Shown here in pieces: positions 1 through 11,431 of a stretch of DNA of 18,029 nt. Position 1 is the stretch's first letter. Each line of letters starts with the position of its first letter. A model generated the notes under the pieces. That model was given only the letters and a program-made list of their open reading frames with translations, searched no databases and had not been told where the DNA came from. Position numbers and translations under genes: made by a program. The stretch is from positions 1 to 18,029 of the forward strand of contig WOGZ01000519.1 of assembly GCA_009733775.1 (NCBI GenBank), read 5' to 3'. This stretch comes from Alectoria sarmentosa. Taxonomy: Eukaryota; Ascomycota; Lecanoromycetes; Lecanorales; Parmeliaceae.

Positions 1-886
1 GTTAAAAATAAAAATAAATAAATAATTAAAAATATATTAAATTTAAAAAAATTATGAAATCGTTTTAAATATAAAATTAAATAAAAAGACGTCGATAAAG
101 ATTTTAATTAATATAATATTAACGAAAATAAATTCGATAATGCAAAAAACGTAATAAAAGATTTTTATAAAAAATATTTAAATAAGTTAAAATAAGAAGA
201 TTAAATATTATTCGATTAAATTAACGATTAATTTATAAAAAGATTTTATTATTTATTTTTTCTCTTTTTTTTTTCTTTTTCACAATCGTTATTGTTATAA
301 TAAGCGATAGCGATTATATATAAGTTTCGATTATTATGCGTGCGTCTTCACGTCATTTTTTTAAACGATAAAATCGATCGATATCGACGACGATGATGTG
401 TTAATTCAAGGTTTAAACGAACACGCGACCTTCGTTATTCACATTATAAACATCTTTTAAAGCCTTTTAACGTTATTTTAAAATCTCGCTATCGCTATCG
501 TTAATCTTATTCGATATCACATATATAATAATTTATAAAAAAAAACTACTTAGAGCATCATCGAAATATATATAAATTTCAAATAAAGTTTAACGTTTAC
601 GACTCGATTCGGTTCGAGAAACCTAATTTAATCATATTATTTAATTTCTGCGATTCTTTTTTCGTTTAAAATATGAAATATCAAATAATATTAAATATTT
701 AAATATTTCGACGACGATTATAACGTTAATTTTTCATCAAATTACGTTATTTTTAAAGGCTTAAAACGATAAAACATTATAATATCGACGATGATATAAA
801 CGAATTTCTCACGATATATTATTATCGTTATTATTATTAATTTTCTTCAATTAAAAATAATTATTAATTAAATGTTTCAAAGATAT
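1..886. other. RIP-mutated DNA, no gene recognised
   Basis: No gene or clearly alignable repeat was found. A pyrimidine tract lies near 250-282 and is followed by CG-dense sequence (300-520) with runs such as CGATCGATATCGACGACG. The CG-dense part may once have been coding transposon sequence, but no frame stays open. Confidence 0.5.
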
Positions 887-1105
887 TATTAAAATTAATA
901 TAGAATTTAAGATTATATAAGTATATATAACGAAAATAATAAGTTTAAAAAGAAAAGAATTATATAAAAAAGAAGAAAATTTATATATAAATCTTTAAAT
1001 CACGTTAAATCGGATAAGATTGAGTGATGTGTTAAAGAAAGTAAAATACGCTCGTAACACTATCCTCTTCTTCGAGTAGCGATAATCTTCATCGCTATAA
1101 ATCGA
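887..1105 (+). repeat. LTR-like dispersed repeat, copy A
   Basis: The first about 173 bases align with copies at 5733, 5926 and 7124. All begin near TRTYAAAAYTAATATARA, share a central TATATAACGA segment and end at AATACGCTCGTAA or a transition of it. Homology with the 5926 copy continues past the CTCGTAACA end through a CCTCTTC segment to about 1105. The TGTYA start and TAACA end seen in copy 5733 would fit LTR termini, but no internal retrotransposon domain or target duplication was identified, so LTR origin is an inference. Confidence 0.6.
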
Positions 1106-1184
1106 TGTAAACTCTTTTTGCTATTAGTAATGTTATTATTATTATAATATCGTGAAAAACGCTCGCTATACATGCATGCTTGTT

Positions 1185-1525
1185 GAAAAAATCAATAAAA
1201 ATAAAATCTTTTAATGTTTCTTAACAACGTTCTTCTTCGGCGGCGACGGCGACATCGATAGTTTATTTCGAAAACTCGATCGATAACTCATCGTGAGTAC
1301 GCTATTATAGTGTTAAAGACTTTTCATTTTAAAGACATTTAATGAAGAAATGAGCAAATAATAATCAAAAACGCAATTTGATATTTTGATAATATAATGT
1401 TGATATTTAAATTATAAAGAAATTTATAAAATGTGATTATCTGATTAATTGAAGTGCTTTCGAGTCGCAGGCGTTAAATTTTATTCAAACGTCGTATAAC
1501 TTAATATGAGTCTCTCGATAACTTT
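1185..1525 (+). repeat. 340-base dispersed repeat, copy 1
   Basis: It aligns in direct orientation with 3208-3545. Shared landmarks in order are AATAAAAATAAAA, a CG-dense CGGCGGCGACG segment followed by CATCGAT, an AAACGCAATTT block, and TCGNAAACGTTAAATTTTAT or its transition variant. Differences are mainly C/T or G/A plus small indels. The CG-dense segment read on the minus strand could encode the start of a transposon protein (MSPSPPKK-like), but the frame soon closes. Confidence 0.65.
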
Positions 1526-3207
1526 TTGTGATGAGATATAAAAGTACGAATTTATATAAATATTTTAACGACGATAGCGAGGTCAATTGACGATATAATA
1601 TATTTTCGAACATGCATATATTAATAAAAGTATTATATTTAATAAATTTTAAATAATCGAGTAAGTGCGTGATAAACGTTTAATTATTCGATTTTGTAAT
1701 AATAAACGATGTTTTAACAGTCGAGTTTGAACATTCGAAACGAGATTTTTAATAATCGAATACTTTATTTTAATTAATTGAGAAATTAAGAATCTTATTT
1801 AATGTGAAAATAATTAATTTCTTTTTATTATAAAACTTCTCGTATAAATTTTAAACTATAAGCGTAAAAAGTACATTGTCGATAAAATAATTAATGTTTT
1901 CGAAAAAGTGTTTTCAACGTAAATAAGTGTTGACGAATTAAGTTTATGAAATGTTATACTCTTTGCAGCGAAGGTAAATGTTATTATAATATGCGTAAAA
2001 TACTTTATTCTCATTTTCTTAAAAACGATATTCGCATCGCTTATAATATTTCTTTTAAAAATAAAAAATTGCGTTAAATTAAATTTGTAAATCACAATAC
2101 TTTTAATAGCGAAGATAAATGTTAACTTTTAATATTCGCGGCTTCGAATATAATTATAAAACTTGTTTTTAAAATCAAATATTTTCTCACAATAATTGCA
2201 AAAGAATTTATCGCATATAATTATTTGATTATGATTTAATAATCGATTAATCGATGAAAATGAAACTAAATAAACGATGTATTTATAATATTTAATAAGC
2301 AATTGCGAAATTATATACGAAGCTTCTAATTAAGTAACTAAATTTAAAGTTTTTTATAATTATTTATTGAATTAAACTATTAATGCTTTTATATATTCGA
2401 TAAAATTTATATTTAAAATCTTTTAATTGCTTTAATATCACATATATATTGCGTCGCGTAAACGTTTTAAAAGTAATTATATAATGTTTATATCGCGATA
2501 TTAATTATATAAAATTTAATTCACGAAAACGTTTATATTATAATATAAACGGAGCTTTAAAAAGTTATATTATAAAAATGAATTAAAAAACTCGATATTC
2601 TTTGATGTAAAAACTTTTTAAAATTTTTGATGTTGTGATATGATTAATTTTTAAGATATTTGAAAAGGTTTTTTCGATTGTAAATTTTTGATTCATTTGT
2701 TTAAGTATTCGAATATGAGATTTCGAATAAAAATGTGATAAATATAGCGATAACACTTTTCTTTTTGACGTATTATATCAAGACAAAGGTAAAAATCTAA
2801 TTTAAAGAGACGATAAATTAATATTGAATGTGTCTCTTTGATTTTTAAGTGTTAAAACTTGATATGTTTAAATCGTGTCGAGAATTTTAATAGAAGTTTC
2901 ATTGTGAGTATCGAAATTGTGTTATTTCTTTTAAGAGCGATAGTAACGTTATTTCTTAATCGTTTAATTCGTTATAAAAAGTATATAAAATATCGAATAT
3001 AATCTTTCAAATAAATGTAATTTAATAAAATGTTTAATTATTTCGTTATAAAGTTATTATGAAAAAGTGAAGTAAAAAAGAATACTTTTAAAATAATTTA
3101 AAACATTCGTTTCTTATTCGTTTAAGATATCGTTGAAAATTTAAATATTCTAAATAATATTTTTTTAAATAATATAATTTTGTGATTAAGAAAATTCTCG
3201 TGACTGA
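1526..3207. other. RIP-mutated DNA between repeat copies
   Basis: No gene is recognised. Apart from the repeat copy at 1890-2010, the sequence shows only AT-rich degraded DNA. G is visibly more frequent than C on the + strand over much of it. The only open frame is an 80-codon minus-strand frame (1856-2095), very rich in I, F, T and K with no recognisable motif, which is expected by chance in DNA this AT-rich. Confidence 0.5.
1890..2010 (+). repeat. Dispersed repeat, copy 1 (pair with 5107)
   Basis: It shares with 5107-5243 an ordered set of landmarks: GATGTTTTCGA or AATGTTTTCGA, AAGTGTT, AAGTG, the block GTTATRCTCTTTRYARCGAA, and TATTATAATATGCGT. Substitutions are nearly all transitions. 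Family identity is unknown. Confidence 0.6.
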
Positions 3208-3545
3208 AAATCGAAAAATTAATAAAAATAAAACTTTTTGATGTGTTAATAATGTCTTTTTCGGCGGCGACGACGACATCGATATTATATCTATAACGTT
3301 CGTTGATAATCTCGTCGCGAGCTTAATATTATAACGTTATAAAAGTTTAATCTTAAAAAAAAATTATTAAAAATTGAAAAACTTGTGATTATAAACGCAA
3401 TTTAATATTTTAATAATATAAAAATTATTCGAGATCTGATATCGTAATCACGAGAAAGTTTATAAAATAATACGATCTAATTAATTCGACTAATTTCGAA
3501 TCGTAAACGTTAAATTTTATCTAAATATCGTATATATTCTGATAA
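3208..3545 (+). repeat. 340-base dispersed repeat, copy 2
   Basis: Direct counterpart of 1185-1525, with the same landmark order. The CG-dense segment here reads CGGCGGCGACGACGACATCG. On the minus strand an open frame starting at 3279 reads MSSSPPKKTLLTHQKV and runs 63 codons, against MSPSPPKK followed quickly by a stop in copy 1. This may be the relic start of a transposon protein; the evidence is weak. Confidence 0.65.
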
Positions 3546-5106
3546 TGATTTAAATAATCTTTTTTATAAAATATCACATATATAATATCGAACGAAATCA
3601 TTAACGACGACAACGAGATATTAAAATTTCATTATAAGATTTTTTAAAATGTTCATTATATGTGTAAAAGAGATCGCGTGTTTATTTAAGTCGACATATC
3701 ATCGTCGTTAAGTGATAAATTTCTAAGCGATCGACTTTTATAAAACGAGAAAACGATTTTAAAATCTATCTTTCAAATAGGGAATTAATTTAAACTATTC
3801 AAAAATAGCATATTCGAGGTTTTATCGAGTCGTATACTGCTTAATATCGTATTTCTTTTATTGTTAATGTTAATTTATAATAATAACTGAAAATCACGAA
3901 TTTAAGTTAACTTTATAATCAAATCATATATTGTTTTGACGATATTAAATCTTTTAGCGAGGCTAAATGTTAATAAATTTGATTGATGTATAACTTTACT
4001 TTTAACTGCGAAGCAATCGTGATTTTATTAACGATTGTATTTTTAACGTCGATATTCTTTTAAATCAGAGCGAGAAATAATAACGTATTTGTTACGATTT
4101 TTATTTATGATTTCAAGTCTTGTTTTAACGTATTGTTTAGCGAATGTATTCGTCTTTTAATGTGTTAATTTTTATGCTTTTTTCTCTGCGCTGAGTCGTT
4201 GATAGAAATTAATTCGTATCAAATAGTTTTTATGCTATATAAATGTTTAATCTCATTCGATGCTCATTATTATATATGTTTTTCGTAATTGTTTTATAAT
4301 ATTATCTTTTAAATACTTTATTAATTAACGTTTCGATTGATTTTTAACGACATATTTTATAAATTTTATATAAAATTCAGAAAATGATTACTTCGCTTTT
4401 TGTTTAAGTTTTTTATAAATATAAGCATTTGCCTTTTATAAAAAATGTAATAATGTTTTATAAAGATCGCTAAGTTGATTTAAAACGTTTTAAGTAATAA
4501 TGTAAAAATTTATAATAAAATATCGACGTTTAAATATTATGTGCTCGCTTATCTTTTCATCAAATCATAATATAACATAATTAATTTAAAATGCGTCGAT
4601 AAGATAATAATTTTTATTAAAACGAAGTTTGTTTTAAATTCGTAGTTTTCAATTCTCGTATCGAAATTTATTAATATTATTAAAAATAAATGAATTTAAT
4701 AATTTAAAATTAAGTATAAATTTGAGTGATTGTTCGAATTTAATTGGCGTTTTAAAAGGTCGATATGTTTTTAGCGCTTTAAGATTTCGTAGCGGAGGCG
4801 GAGAAGAAGATGTAATGTTATTAAACGATTTTTAACCTTGTGATTTCTGATTTGAAGATTGATTCTTCGATTGATTTTTTTATTATAAGTGAAATCGTTA
4901 AAAAAGATTTTTAGTAGATAAAAAGCGCTACATATGCGATATGCGAAACTATAACGAATTTAAAAGCGAATAACGAATATATAAGTCTTCGTATATAAAA
5001 TAAAACTATTTATTATAAATAAGTGATCGACGTTATAAAGAAACGTATTTTAATATTAATATAATGTTTTGTTAAAAAGAAGTTATAATGTGTTATATAA
5101 AAACTT
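3546..5106. other. RIP-mutated DNA, no gene recognised
   Basis: Nothing beyond the short repeat at 3778-3850 is identified. Segments such as 3955-4020 (TAGCGAGGCTAAATGTTAA) weakly resemble 2105-2125 (AGCGAAGATAAATGTTAA), suggesting further degraded copies of the same elements. G exceeds C in several stretches of the + strand, for example 4790-4920. Confidence 0.45.
3778..3850 (+). repeat. Short dispersed repeat, copy 1 (pair with 6296)
   Basis: It aligns with 6296-6378. Shared landmarks are GAATT, AAAAATARYATATTCGA, TTTTATCGARTCGYATACT and a following TTAA. Differences are chiefly C/T and G/A. The parent element is not identified. Confidence 0.5.
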
Positions 5107-5243
5107 CGATGTTTTCGAGTAAAGTGTTAAGAATAAATTTCTCGAACAAATTTTTCAATAATAATAAGTGCTATTAAATCGAATTTGTGAAGCGTTATGC
5201 TCTTTATAACGAAAATAAATATTATTATAATATGCGTCATAAT
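5107..5243 (+). repeat. Dispersed repeat, copy 2 (pair with 1890)
   Basis: Counterpart of 1890-2010, with the same landmark order ending in TATTATAATATGCGT. It carries a small insertion between GTGTT and the AAGTGCTATT segment relative to copy 1. Confidence 0.6.
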
Positions 5244-5732
5244 TGTGATATTGAGATTTCGATGAAAATTTCATTATTTAAATGTTATTTTCTTATGATA
5301 AAGAAATTCGATTTTGGTGCCTAAAATGTGAAAGAATGTTATTTAGTCGTTTGTTCATTTATTAAATTATTATAAAAACATCGTGTTATTCGAATAATGT
5401 TTTTTAGTTTCGTCACGTATATAATAAGTTTTTATTATATCATCGTCGATTTTTTGCGAAAAAACTTAATAACGCGAAGCGAAAAAGATTATCTTTAAAA
5501 GATAATATAAAATTCATTTTCTAATAAAATCAAACGTGATGAAAATTGTAAATATTATGATATATGTTTTTTTTAATAATATAAATTGCGATAAAGGTTT
5601 TTTGAATGTGGGGTATTTATATAATAAAAAGACTTAACGTGTTTTTTATTAAACTCGATCGCTTGCTTTAAGCAAAATTTGATAATTTATATATTCTCTT
5701 CGTCGAGAGTGTATAAAAAAGACTTATTATAA

Positions 5733-5921
5733 TGTCAAAACTAATATAAAGTTTAAAATTATATAAATGTATATAACGAAGATAATAAGTTTATTGAATT
5801 ATATAAAAAGAAAAATAATTATATATAAACAATAATGTTTACGCTAAGCTTAATGAAATATAATTAATATTATAATATAAAAGAATATTAAAAAAATGTC
5901 ATATAAAATACGCTCGTAACA
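5733..5921 (+). repeat. LTR-like dispersed repeat, copy B
   Basis: About 189 bases starting TGTCAAAACTAATATAAAG and ending ATACGCTCGTAACA. The short inverted ends TGTYA and TAACA resemble LTR termini. It is the least mutated copy at its termini (it retains C in TGTCAAAACT). The next copy follows in the same orientation after four bases (TTAA). Upstream, 5695-5732 also resembles the sequence before copy D at 7090-7123, so the repeat unit may extend further to the left. Confidence 0.65.
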
Positions 5922-5925
5922 TTAA

Positions 5926-6155
5926 TGTTAAAATTAATATAAAATTTAAGATTATATAAATATATATAACGAGAATAATAAATTTATCGAATTATATAAA
6001 AAGAAAAACGATTATATATAAATAATAATGTTTACGTTAAATTTAATAAAATATAATCGATATTATAATATAAAAAAATGTTAAAGAAATATTATATAAA
6101 GTACGCTTATAATATTATTCTCCTCTTTTAATAATAATAATTTTCAACGTTATAA
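5926..6155 (+). repeat. LTR-like dispersed repeat, copy C with 3' tail
   Basis: About 189 bases in tandem with copy B, nearly colinear with it over the whole length and more heavily mutated (TGTTAAAATT; end ACGCTTATAATA). The tail to about 6155 (TTATTCTCCTCTTTTAATAATAATAATTTTC) matches the tail after copy A (ACTATCCTCTTCTTCGAGTAGCGATAATCTTC) with mostly transitional differences. Confidence 0.65.
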
Positions 6156-6194
6156 ACTTAAAAGACGTACGTTTATCGCTTACCTTATATCTTC

Positions 6195-6272
6195 AAAATT
6201 TATAATCCTTATTTATCTAAGCCGAAAACGAATGCGTTTAAAATTTATAATCTTTATTTATTTAAATTAAAG
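6195..6272 (+). repeat. Short tandem duplication, period 45
   Basis: The motif AAAATTTATAATCYTTATTT begins at 6195 and again at 6240. The following ATYTAA also matches, with C/T differences, so the duplication predates at least part of the mutation. Confidence 0.6.
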
Positions 6273-6295
6273 AAGATTGTTTATAATGTGATCGC

Positions 6296-6378
6296 AACAT
6301 TAAATTTAAATGAATTCAAATCGTTTAAAAATAATATATTCGATATTTTATCGAATCGCATACTAATTTAACATTGCG
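6296..6378 (+). repeat. Short dispersed repeat, copy 2 (pair with 3778)
   Basis: Counterpart of 3778-3850. The landmark TTTTATCGAATCGCATACT is shared with its transition variant in copy 1. Confidence 0.5.
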
Positions 6379-7123
6379 TTAATTATATACGATTTAAAAT
6401 AATTATATTATTATATTTTACTATCGCTTTTTAATATTCTCTTTATTTTTTTATATAAAATATTTATTATATGTATATGCGTCATTATTCTTCAACATTT
6501 GCTAATAACTTAATTTAAAAACTTTATTATATCTTAATTTTATATCTTTTATACTTTTATTATTAAATAATTTATATAAAATCGAATTATCGTTTGATAA
6601 TAAACTTATTATATAAATTGTTAATGTATATTATTATAATAAACTTATTGTAAAAAATCGATATGCTTCGTAAAAATCGTATCGTTATTATCTTGATTAT
6701 TAAGTTTATTCTCGATATCTTATAGCAAACTCATTATTAATAAAAAAATAATATTATTTTATTAACTTCTTTTTGATTCACCTGCAATATAAATGTTTTA
6801 ATATTTTTATTTATTTTTTATTTATTATAACGAGACGATTTCGCTATCTCGATATAAACTTTTTGAAATTTAATTATCGTATAATGATTAAACTTAAAAA
6901 TACGATATCTCAAATTTTTATTTTAATCTCAATCGTGATAAATGTCTAAATTTCAAATTAATATCTTGATAAAGTCTCTATCAGCGCGTTTCTTTTGAAT
7001 TATTCATTCGCTAATTTAAATGTGCGAAAATAAATCTTTAATAATTGTAACTTCGCTATTTTAAAATGTGATTAATTATATACGTTTTTTTTCGTCGAAG
7101 AATACGAAGAAGATTTATTATAA
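6379..7123. other. RIP-mutated DNA, no gene recognised
   Basis: No frame or repeat copy was recognised here except 7090-7123, which resembles the sequence upstream of copy B (a TCGTCGA segment followed by TTATTATAATGT). On the + strand C is slightly more frequent than G, opposite to the block to its left. Confidence 0.45.
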
Positions 7124-7296
7124 TGTTAAAATTAATATAAAATTTAAAATTATATAAATGTATATAACGAAAATAATAAGTTTAAGAAGAAAAGAATTAT
7201 GTAAAAGAAAAAAAGATTTATATATAAATTTCTAAATCACGCTAAATCGAGTAAAGTTAAATAATGTGTTAAAGAAAGTAAAGTACGCTCGTAATA
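7124..7296 (+). repeat. LTR-like dispersed repeat, copy D
   Basis: It starts TGTTAAAATTAATATAAAAT and ends GTACGCTCGTAATA, and is closest to copy A in its middle part (AAGAAAAGAATTATRTAAAA, AAATCACGYTAAATCG). It faces an inverted copy (7373-7602) across a 76-base spacer, tail to tail. Confidence 0.65.
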
Positions 7297-7372
7297 GATA
7301 TAAGATAAATTATAAACACATTTCTTTAATCTTTATAGCGCTAAGACATCGCTTTTTAAAAAAAGAAAATAA

Positions 7373-7602
7373 TGTTACGAGCGTATTTTACATTTTTAAT
7401 AAAAGCGTATTTTACATTTTTAATAAAATTAACTTTTCTTTAATATCACATTTCTTTAACATTATTCGATTAAGTTTAACGTGATTTAATAAAGACATTT
7501 ATTTTCATATAAATGCCTTTTTTTTTTATATATATACTTTTTTCTCACTTAGTTATCTTATTTAATACACTTATATAATATGACTTTATATTAATTTTAA
7601 CA
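7373..7602 (-). repeat. LTR-like dispersed repeat, copy E, inverted
   Basis: Read on the minus strand it starts TGTTAAAATTAATATAAAGT at 7602 and ends ACGCTCGTAACA at 7373. It shares with copy G (11432) the variant segment TATTAAATAARATAACTAAGT, so E and G form a subfamily. The unit is lengthened by a 24-base internal duplication at its end. Confidence 0.65.
7381..7428. repeat. Perfect 24-base tandem duplication
   Basis: The unit GCGTATTTTACATTTTTAAT plus AAAA occurs twice in a row without a mismatch, inside repeat copy E. A perfect duplication in otherwise heavily mutated DNA suggests it arose after the point mutation, for example by replication slippage. Confidence 0.85.
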
Positions 7603-7689
7603 TAATTAACGTTATTTAAATTCGTTTCGCTTTCATTTATCTTAAATATTATGAATTTAATTTATAAATTTTAATTTATATTATATATT

Positions 7690-7877
7690 ATAACTTCGAA
7701 CTTGCTTTGATAATTTCTTTGATAAAAACTTTTAAAAAGCTTTTAAAGAGTTTTTAAAGAAAAAAAAAGATTTCGAAAGGTTTTCCCGAGCGTCAAAAGA
7801 GCAAATTAAATTATTATAATTGTAAAAATCTTATAAACTTTTCACTATTAAAAAGCTCGCGCTTTTAGCATATATTT
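7690..7877 (-). repeat. RIP-mutated copy of the element in the MFS gene
   Basis: On the minus strand this aligns over about 180 bases with 13413-13592. Landmarks on its + strand are CTTCGAACTTGC, ATAAAAACTTT, AAGAGTTTTTRAAGA, the CCCGAGC block, TTGTAAARATCTT, CGCGC and TAGCATATAT. Nearly every difference is a transition that makes this copy more AT-rich. CG in CCCGAGC and GCGCG is kept. It is evidence that the segment inside the transporter gene is a dispersed repeat. Confidence 0.75.
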
Positions 7878-8716
7878 TTACGAATAATGTTAAAAGAAAT
7901 GTTACGACTTTTTTAAATTAAGATTTACGTTTTATAATATATTATATATAAATGTTGAAAATTAAATAATAAAATTAAATATTTTAATATAAACATTTTC
8001 GTTTTTTATTATTTATAAATATAATTTACGATATAATAATTTTATAATATAATTTTATAAATAATATATATTAATATTAATATTTTAATTAAATAAATTT
8101 AAAATTTTATAAATATCTTAAAATTATAATAGTGTAAAATAATAAAATATTTTTATTTTATTTTTTATTAAAATAATAAAACATTTTTTTTTAAATATAT
8201 ATATAATATTAATTTAAAAATAAAAAATTGAAATTTAAACTATAATTAACAAATGAAAATAACAATAAATTTATTAAAAAACAATTAAAATAATTAAATA
8301 AATAAAATAAGCGTATTTTATTTAATTATTACTTTATTAAATCGTTTTTATTATTTATTATATTTACGTTTTTATTTTAAATCGCAAAGTTTTTATTTTA
8401 ATTTAATTTTATTTTATTATTTTACTAACATTATTATAATTATAATTTTATAATTTTATATTAAAAAATGCGCATTTAACATTTTTTTAATTTTTGAATA
8501 ATATTTTTAATTTTATATTTTTTATATTTAATTTTCGTACGCGTATAAATTATAATATAAATAAAACGTTAAAAAAATTAATTAACAAGCCTTTTTTTCA
8601 ATTAATTAATTTAAATTTATATTTTTTATTATAATATATTTATAATAAAAAATTAATTATATATTTTAAAAATTAAAAAATAATAATTATATAATAATAT
8701 ATTAAAATAATAAATT

Positions 8717-8838
8717 AAAAAGAAAAGAATTATATAAAAGAAAAAGAGATTTATATATAAATCGCAGAATTACGTTAAAGTCGATAAACTCGATAAAGTT
8801 AAATAAACGATAAAGTTAAGTAAAATACGCTCGTAATA
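8717..8838 (+). repeat. LTR-like dispersed repeat, copy F (3' part)
   Basis: It contains the middle and end of the family (AAAGAAAAGAATTATATAAA, TTTATATATAAATC, AAATACGCTCGTAATA) but no recognisable 5' end. A further AAAATACGCTTATA fragment lies at about 8877-8890. Confidence 0.55.
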
Positions 8839-9169
8839 TATATAAAAAAAATTATTTAATATTTTAAAAAGTATATAAAATACGCTTATATTTTATATAT
8901 TTAAAAAAATCGTATAAACACGCGAAGTTAATATTGCTTTTAAAAATTAAAATAATATTATTTTTATATCTTAAATTTATATATTTTCAAATTTATTTCT
9001 CGATTATTTTTAAGCTTTTTATTTATAATCGATATTAATATTAATTAAAAGTTTATTAAAAAAACGTTAAATAATAAACACTATTATAATATAATCGAAA
9101 CTAATTTTTTTTTCTTTTAAATATTCATATTTAATTATATTAAAAAAAGTTAACTTTTAAAAATATAAT

Positions 9170-9262
9170 TTATATATAAATATAATATATATTAATATAA
9201 TATTAATATAATATATATAAATATAATATATATAAATATAATATATATAAATATAATAAATA
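9170..9262. repeat. AT minisatellite
   Basis: Imperfect tandem units based on ATATAAATATAATATAT (about 17 bases), at least three in a row, followed by AATAATAATAATAATAAAA. This is low-complexity sequence with no evident function. Confidence 0.7.
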
Positions 9263-9982
9263 ATAATAATAATAAAAAAAAAATTTAATAAATTATTATA
9301 TTTTTTAATAATAAATTTGAAAACGATAATAAAAATAAAAATAATAATTTTGATTATAAAAATAAAATTAAAAATTACGATTAAAAGTTTATTTTATAAA
9401 AACGAAATAAACGATAATATATTCAATTTATATTTATATTTTATTATATTATTAAAATTTGAAATTTGAAATTATTAAAAAATAAATATAACGTAATTTA
9501 ATTTAATTATTTCTCTTAAATTTTAAACGTTAAATTTTATTTTAACTTCGTAAAATCTTTATTTTTAATAATTAAAATTAATTATTTTTATATAAATAAA
9601 ATTATTATAAAAAAATCGATAACGATAACAAAAAATTAACGATATAATATTATTAATAATAGCTTTTATTTTTACAATAATAAAATATATTAATTAAATA
9701 TATAAATATTAAATACGATAAAAAAATAATCATCGTGAAATTTTATTTATTTTTATCAAAATAAACTACGTAGCGAAATAATATAAAATCGATAAAATTA
9801 TTATAATAAATAATATAAATAATTATTTTATACGATAATTATATGCAAATAAAAAGAAAAATAAATAAAATAAATTATAATTAAAAAATGTCTTAAAATA
9901 TATTTTATAATTTTATCAAATTTGATAATAGCTTGTTAAATAACGTGATTAAGAAAAAAGTAACTATTTCATTTACGCAAAA

Positions 9983-10003
9983 ATATATATATATATATAT
10001 ATA
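9983..10003. repeat. (AT)n microsatellite
   Basis: An uninterrupted run of about ten AT dinucleotides within AT-rich DNA. Confidence 0.85.
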
Positions 10004-11431
10004 AAAAGCTTTTAAACGTAAACTCTTTATTTATTTAACGTATAATTTTATGTTTATTAAACGTATATTCTTTTAAATTGAATTAATTAATATTAAAACG
10101 TTAATTTAATTAAATAAGTCTCGAGCGAAGATATTTGCGAGAATTTTTAATCACAATAATGCGATAATAAAATAATTTTTTTTTAAATCTCTTTTTATAA
10201 AATAAAGATATAAAACGATTTTAAATCGTCGAATAACGAGATATTTAAATGATTTTTTAATAATAATATTTTATTAATTAATAAACTTCTTTAATTATTA
10301 TTAAAAATACGTTTATTATATTTAAAAGTGCATTATTTATTAATTATTTAATAATTTATAATTGAAAAAAAATTAAATATAATTTCGTTATTTTTTATAT
10401 ATATTAATATCGTAATATTTCGTTATCGCTTTTATATAATTATAAATTCTTTATTTTTATTTCATTATTTTAATAATTATTATATAATTTATATATTTCT
10501 TTTTTATATAACATTTTATATAACATTTTTTTATAATAATAACGTCGATAAATTCAAGAAATTTATTAATAATAATTATATTTTTTTGATTAATTATTTA
10601 ATTAATTGAAAAAATTACTTTTTATTATTATTATTGTTATATATATTTAAATTTAAATAATTCGCGTTAAATAAAATCTTTGAAAATTTATATACGAATA
10701 CGTTTTTTATTTTTTATTTTTAAAAATCGATTTGAAAATTTAATTATTATTAATTTATTAACATATAAAAGCTTATTTATAACGTTAACATTTTTTTTAT
10801 TATCGTTTTCGATCATAATTGTTTTATAATAATCGCGTATAAACTTTTTAAATCGTTAATAAAAATGAATATTTTCGATTTTTAACATTTTAATTTTTTT
10901 TGATATATATTATTTTATTATATACGTACACGATAATTTTATTATCGTAATAATATATTAAATATACGATTTTATAATATAATTAATAATTTTCAAATAT
11001 TTAAATAACGTCTTTTTTAAGATAAATAACGATGTTTTAATGCAAAAAAATCGAAAAATAAGTTTTTTAATATATAAAAATAAACGCATTTTGATTTTAT
11101 TAAAAGTTATATTATAATTATAATATTTATTTTCAAATATAATATTAATAATATCGACGATAATTTTCAAATTATCGATATAATAATTATTTAATTTCTT
11201 TTTAAATTTATCGTTATTTTTTTCATTTTTTAAAATTGTATAATTATCGAAATTTAAATGTTAATTAATTTAAAAAATCACGAATTTCTTTTTTTAAAAC
11301 ATTAAATTATTAATAATATAATTAACGATTTATAAATATTTTTTTATAATTTTTATATAAAATATTTTATTCGTATTCGAATTCTTTTTTTATTTTTGCG
11401 TATAAAATGCGTTTAGAGTCTTTTTTAAATG

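Larger units (their letters stand above)
7900..11430. other. Saturated AT-rich DNA, no gene recognised
   Basis: This is the most extreme part of the window; some 60-base lines contain no C or G at all (8041-8100). Apart from repeat copy F and the simple repeats listed separately, nothing could be aligned or read as coding. The 70-codon minus-strand open frame at 10958-11170 is made almost wholly of I, K, F, N, Y and L and is what AT-rich DNA gives by chance. Confidence 0.6.

Noticed and set aside
1856..2095. 80-codon minus-strand open frame
   Set aside because: Its composition is dominated by I, F, T, K and L with no motif. It overlaps a repeat copy and is expected by chance in such AT-rich DNA.
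6195..6272. CRISPR-like direct repeats
   Set aside because: Only two units in a RIP-mutated eukaryotic region, with no spacer array or associated genes; a simple tandem duplication explains them.
7266..7484. 73-codon + strand open frame
   Set aside because: It runs across two inverted repeat copies and the 24-base tandem duplication, which produces the repeated peptide SVFYIFNK. It is a by-product of the repeats.
10958..11170. 70-codon minus-strand open frame
   Set aside because: Nearly all I, K, F, N, Y and L; no start context or similarity, and it lies in saturated AT-rich DNA.
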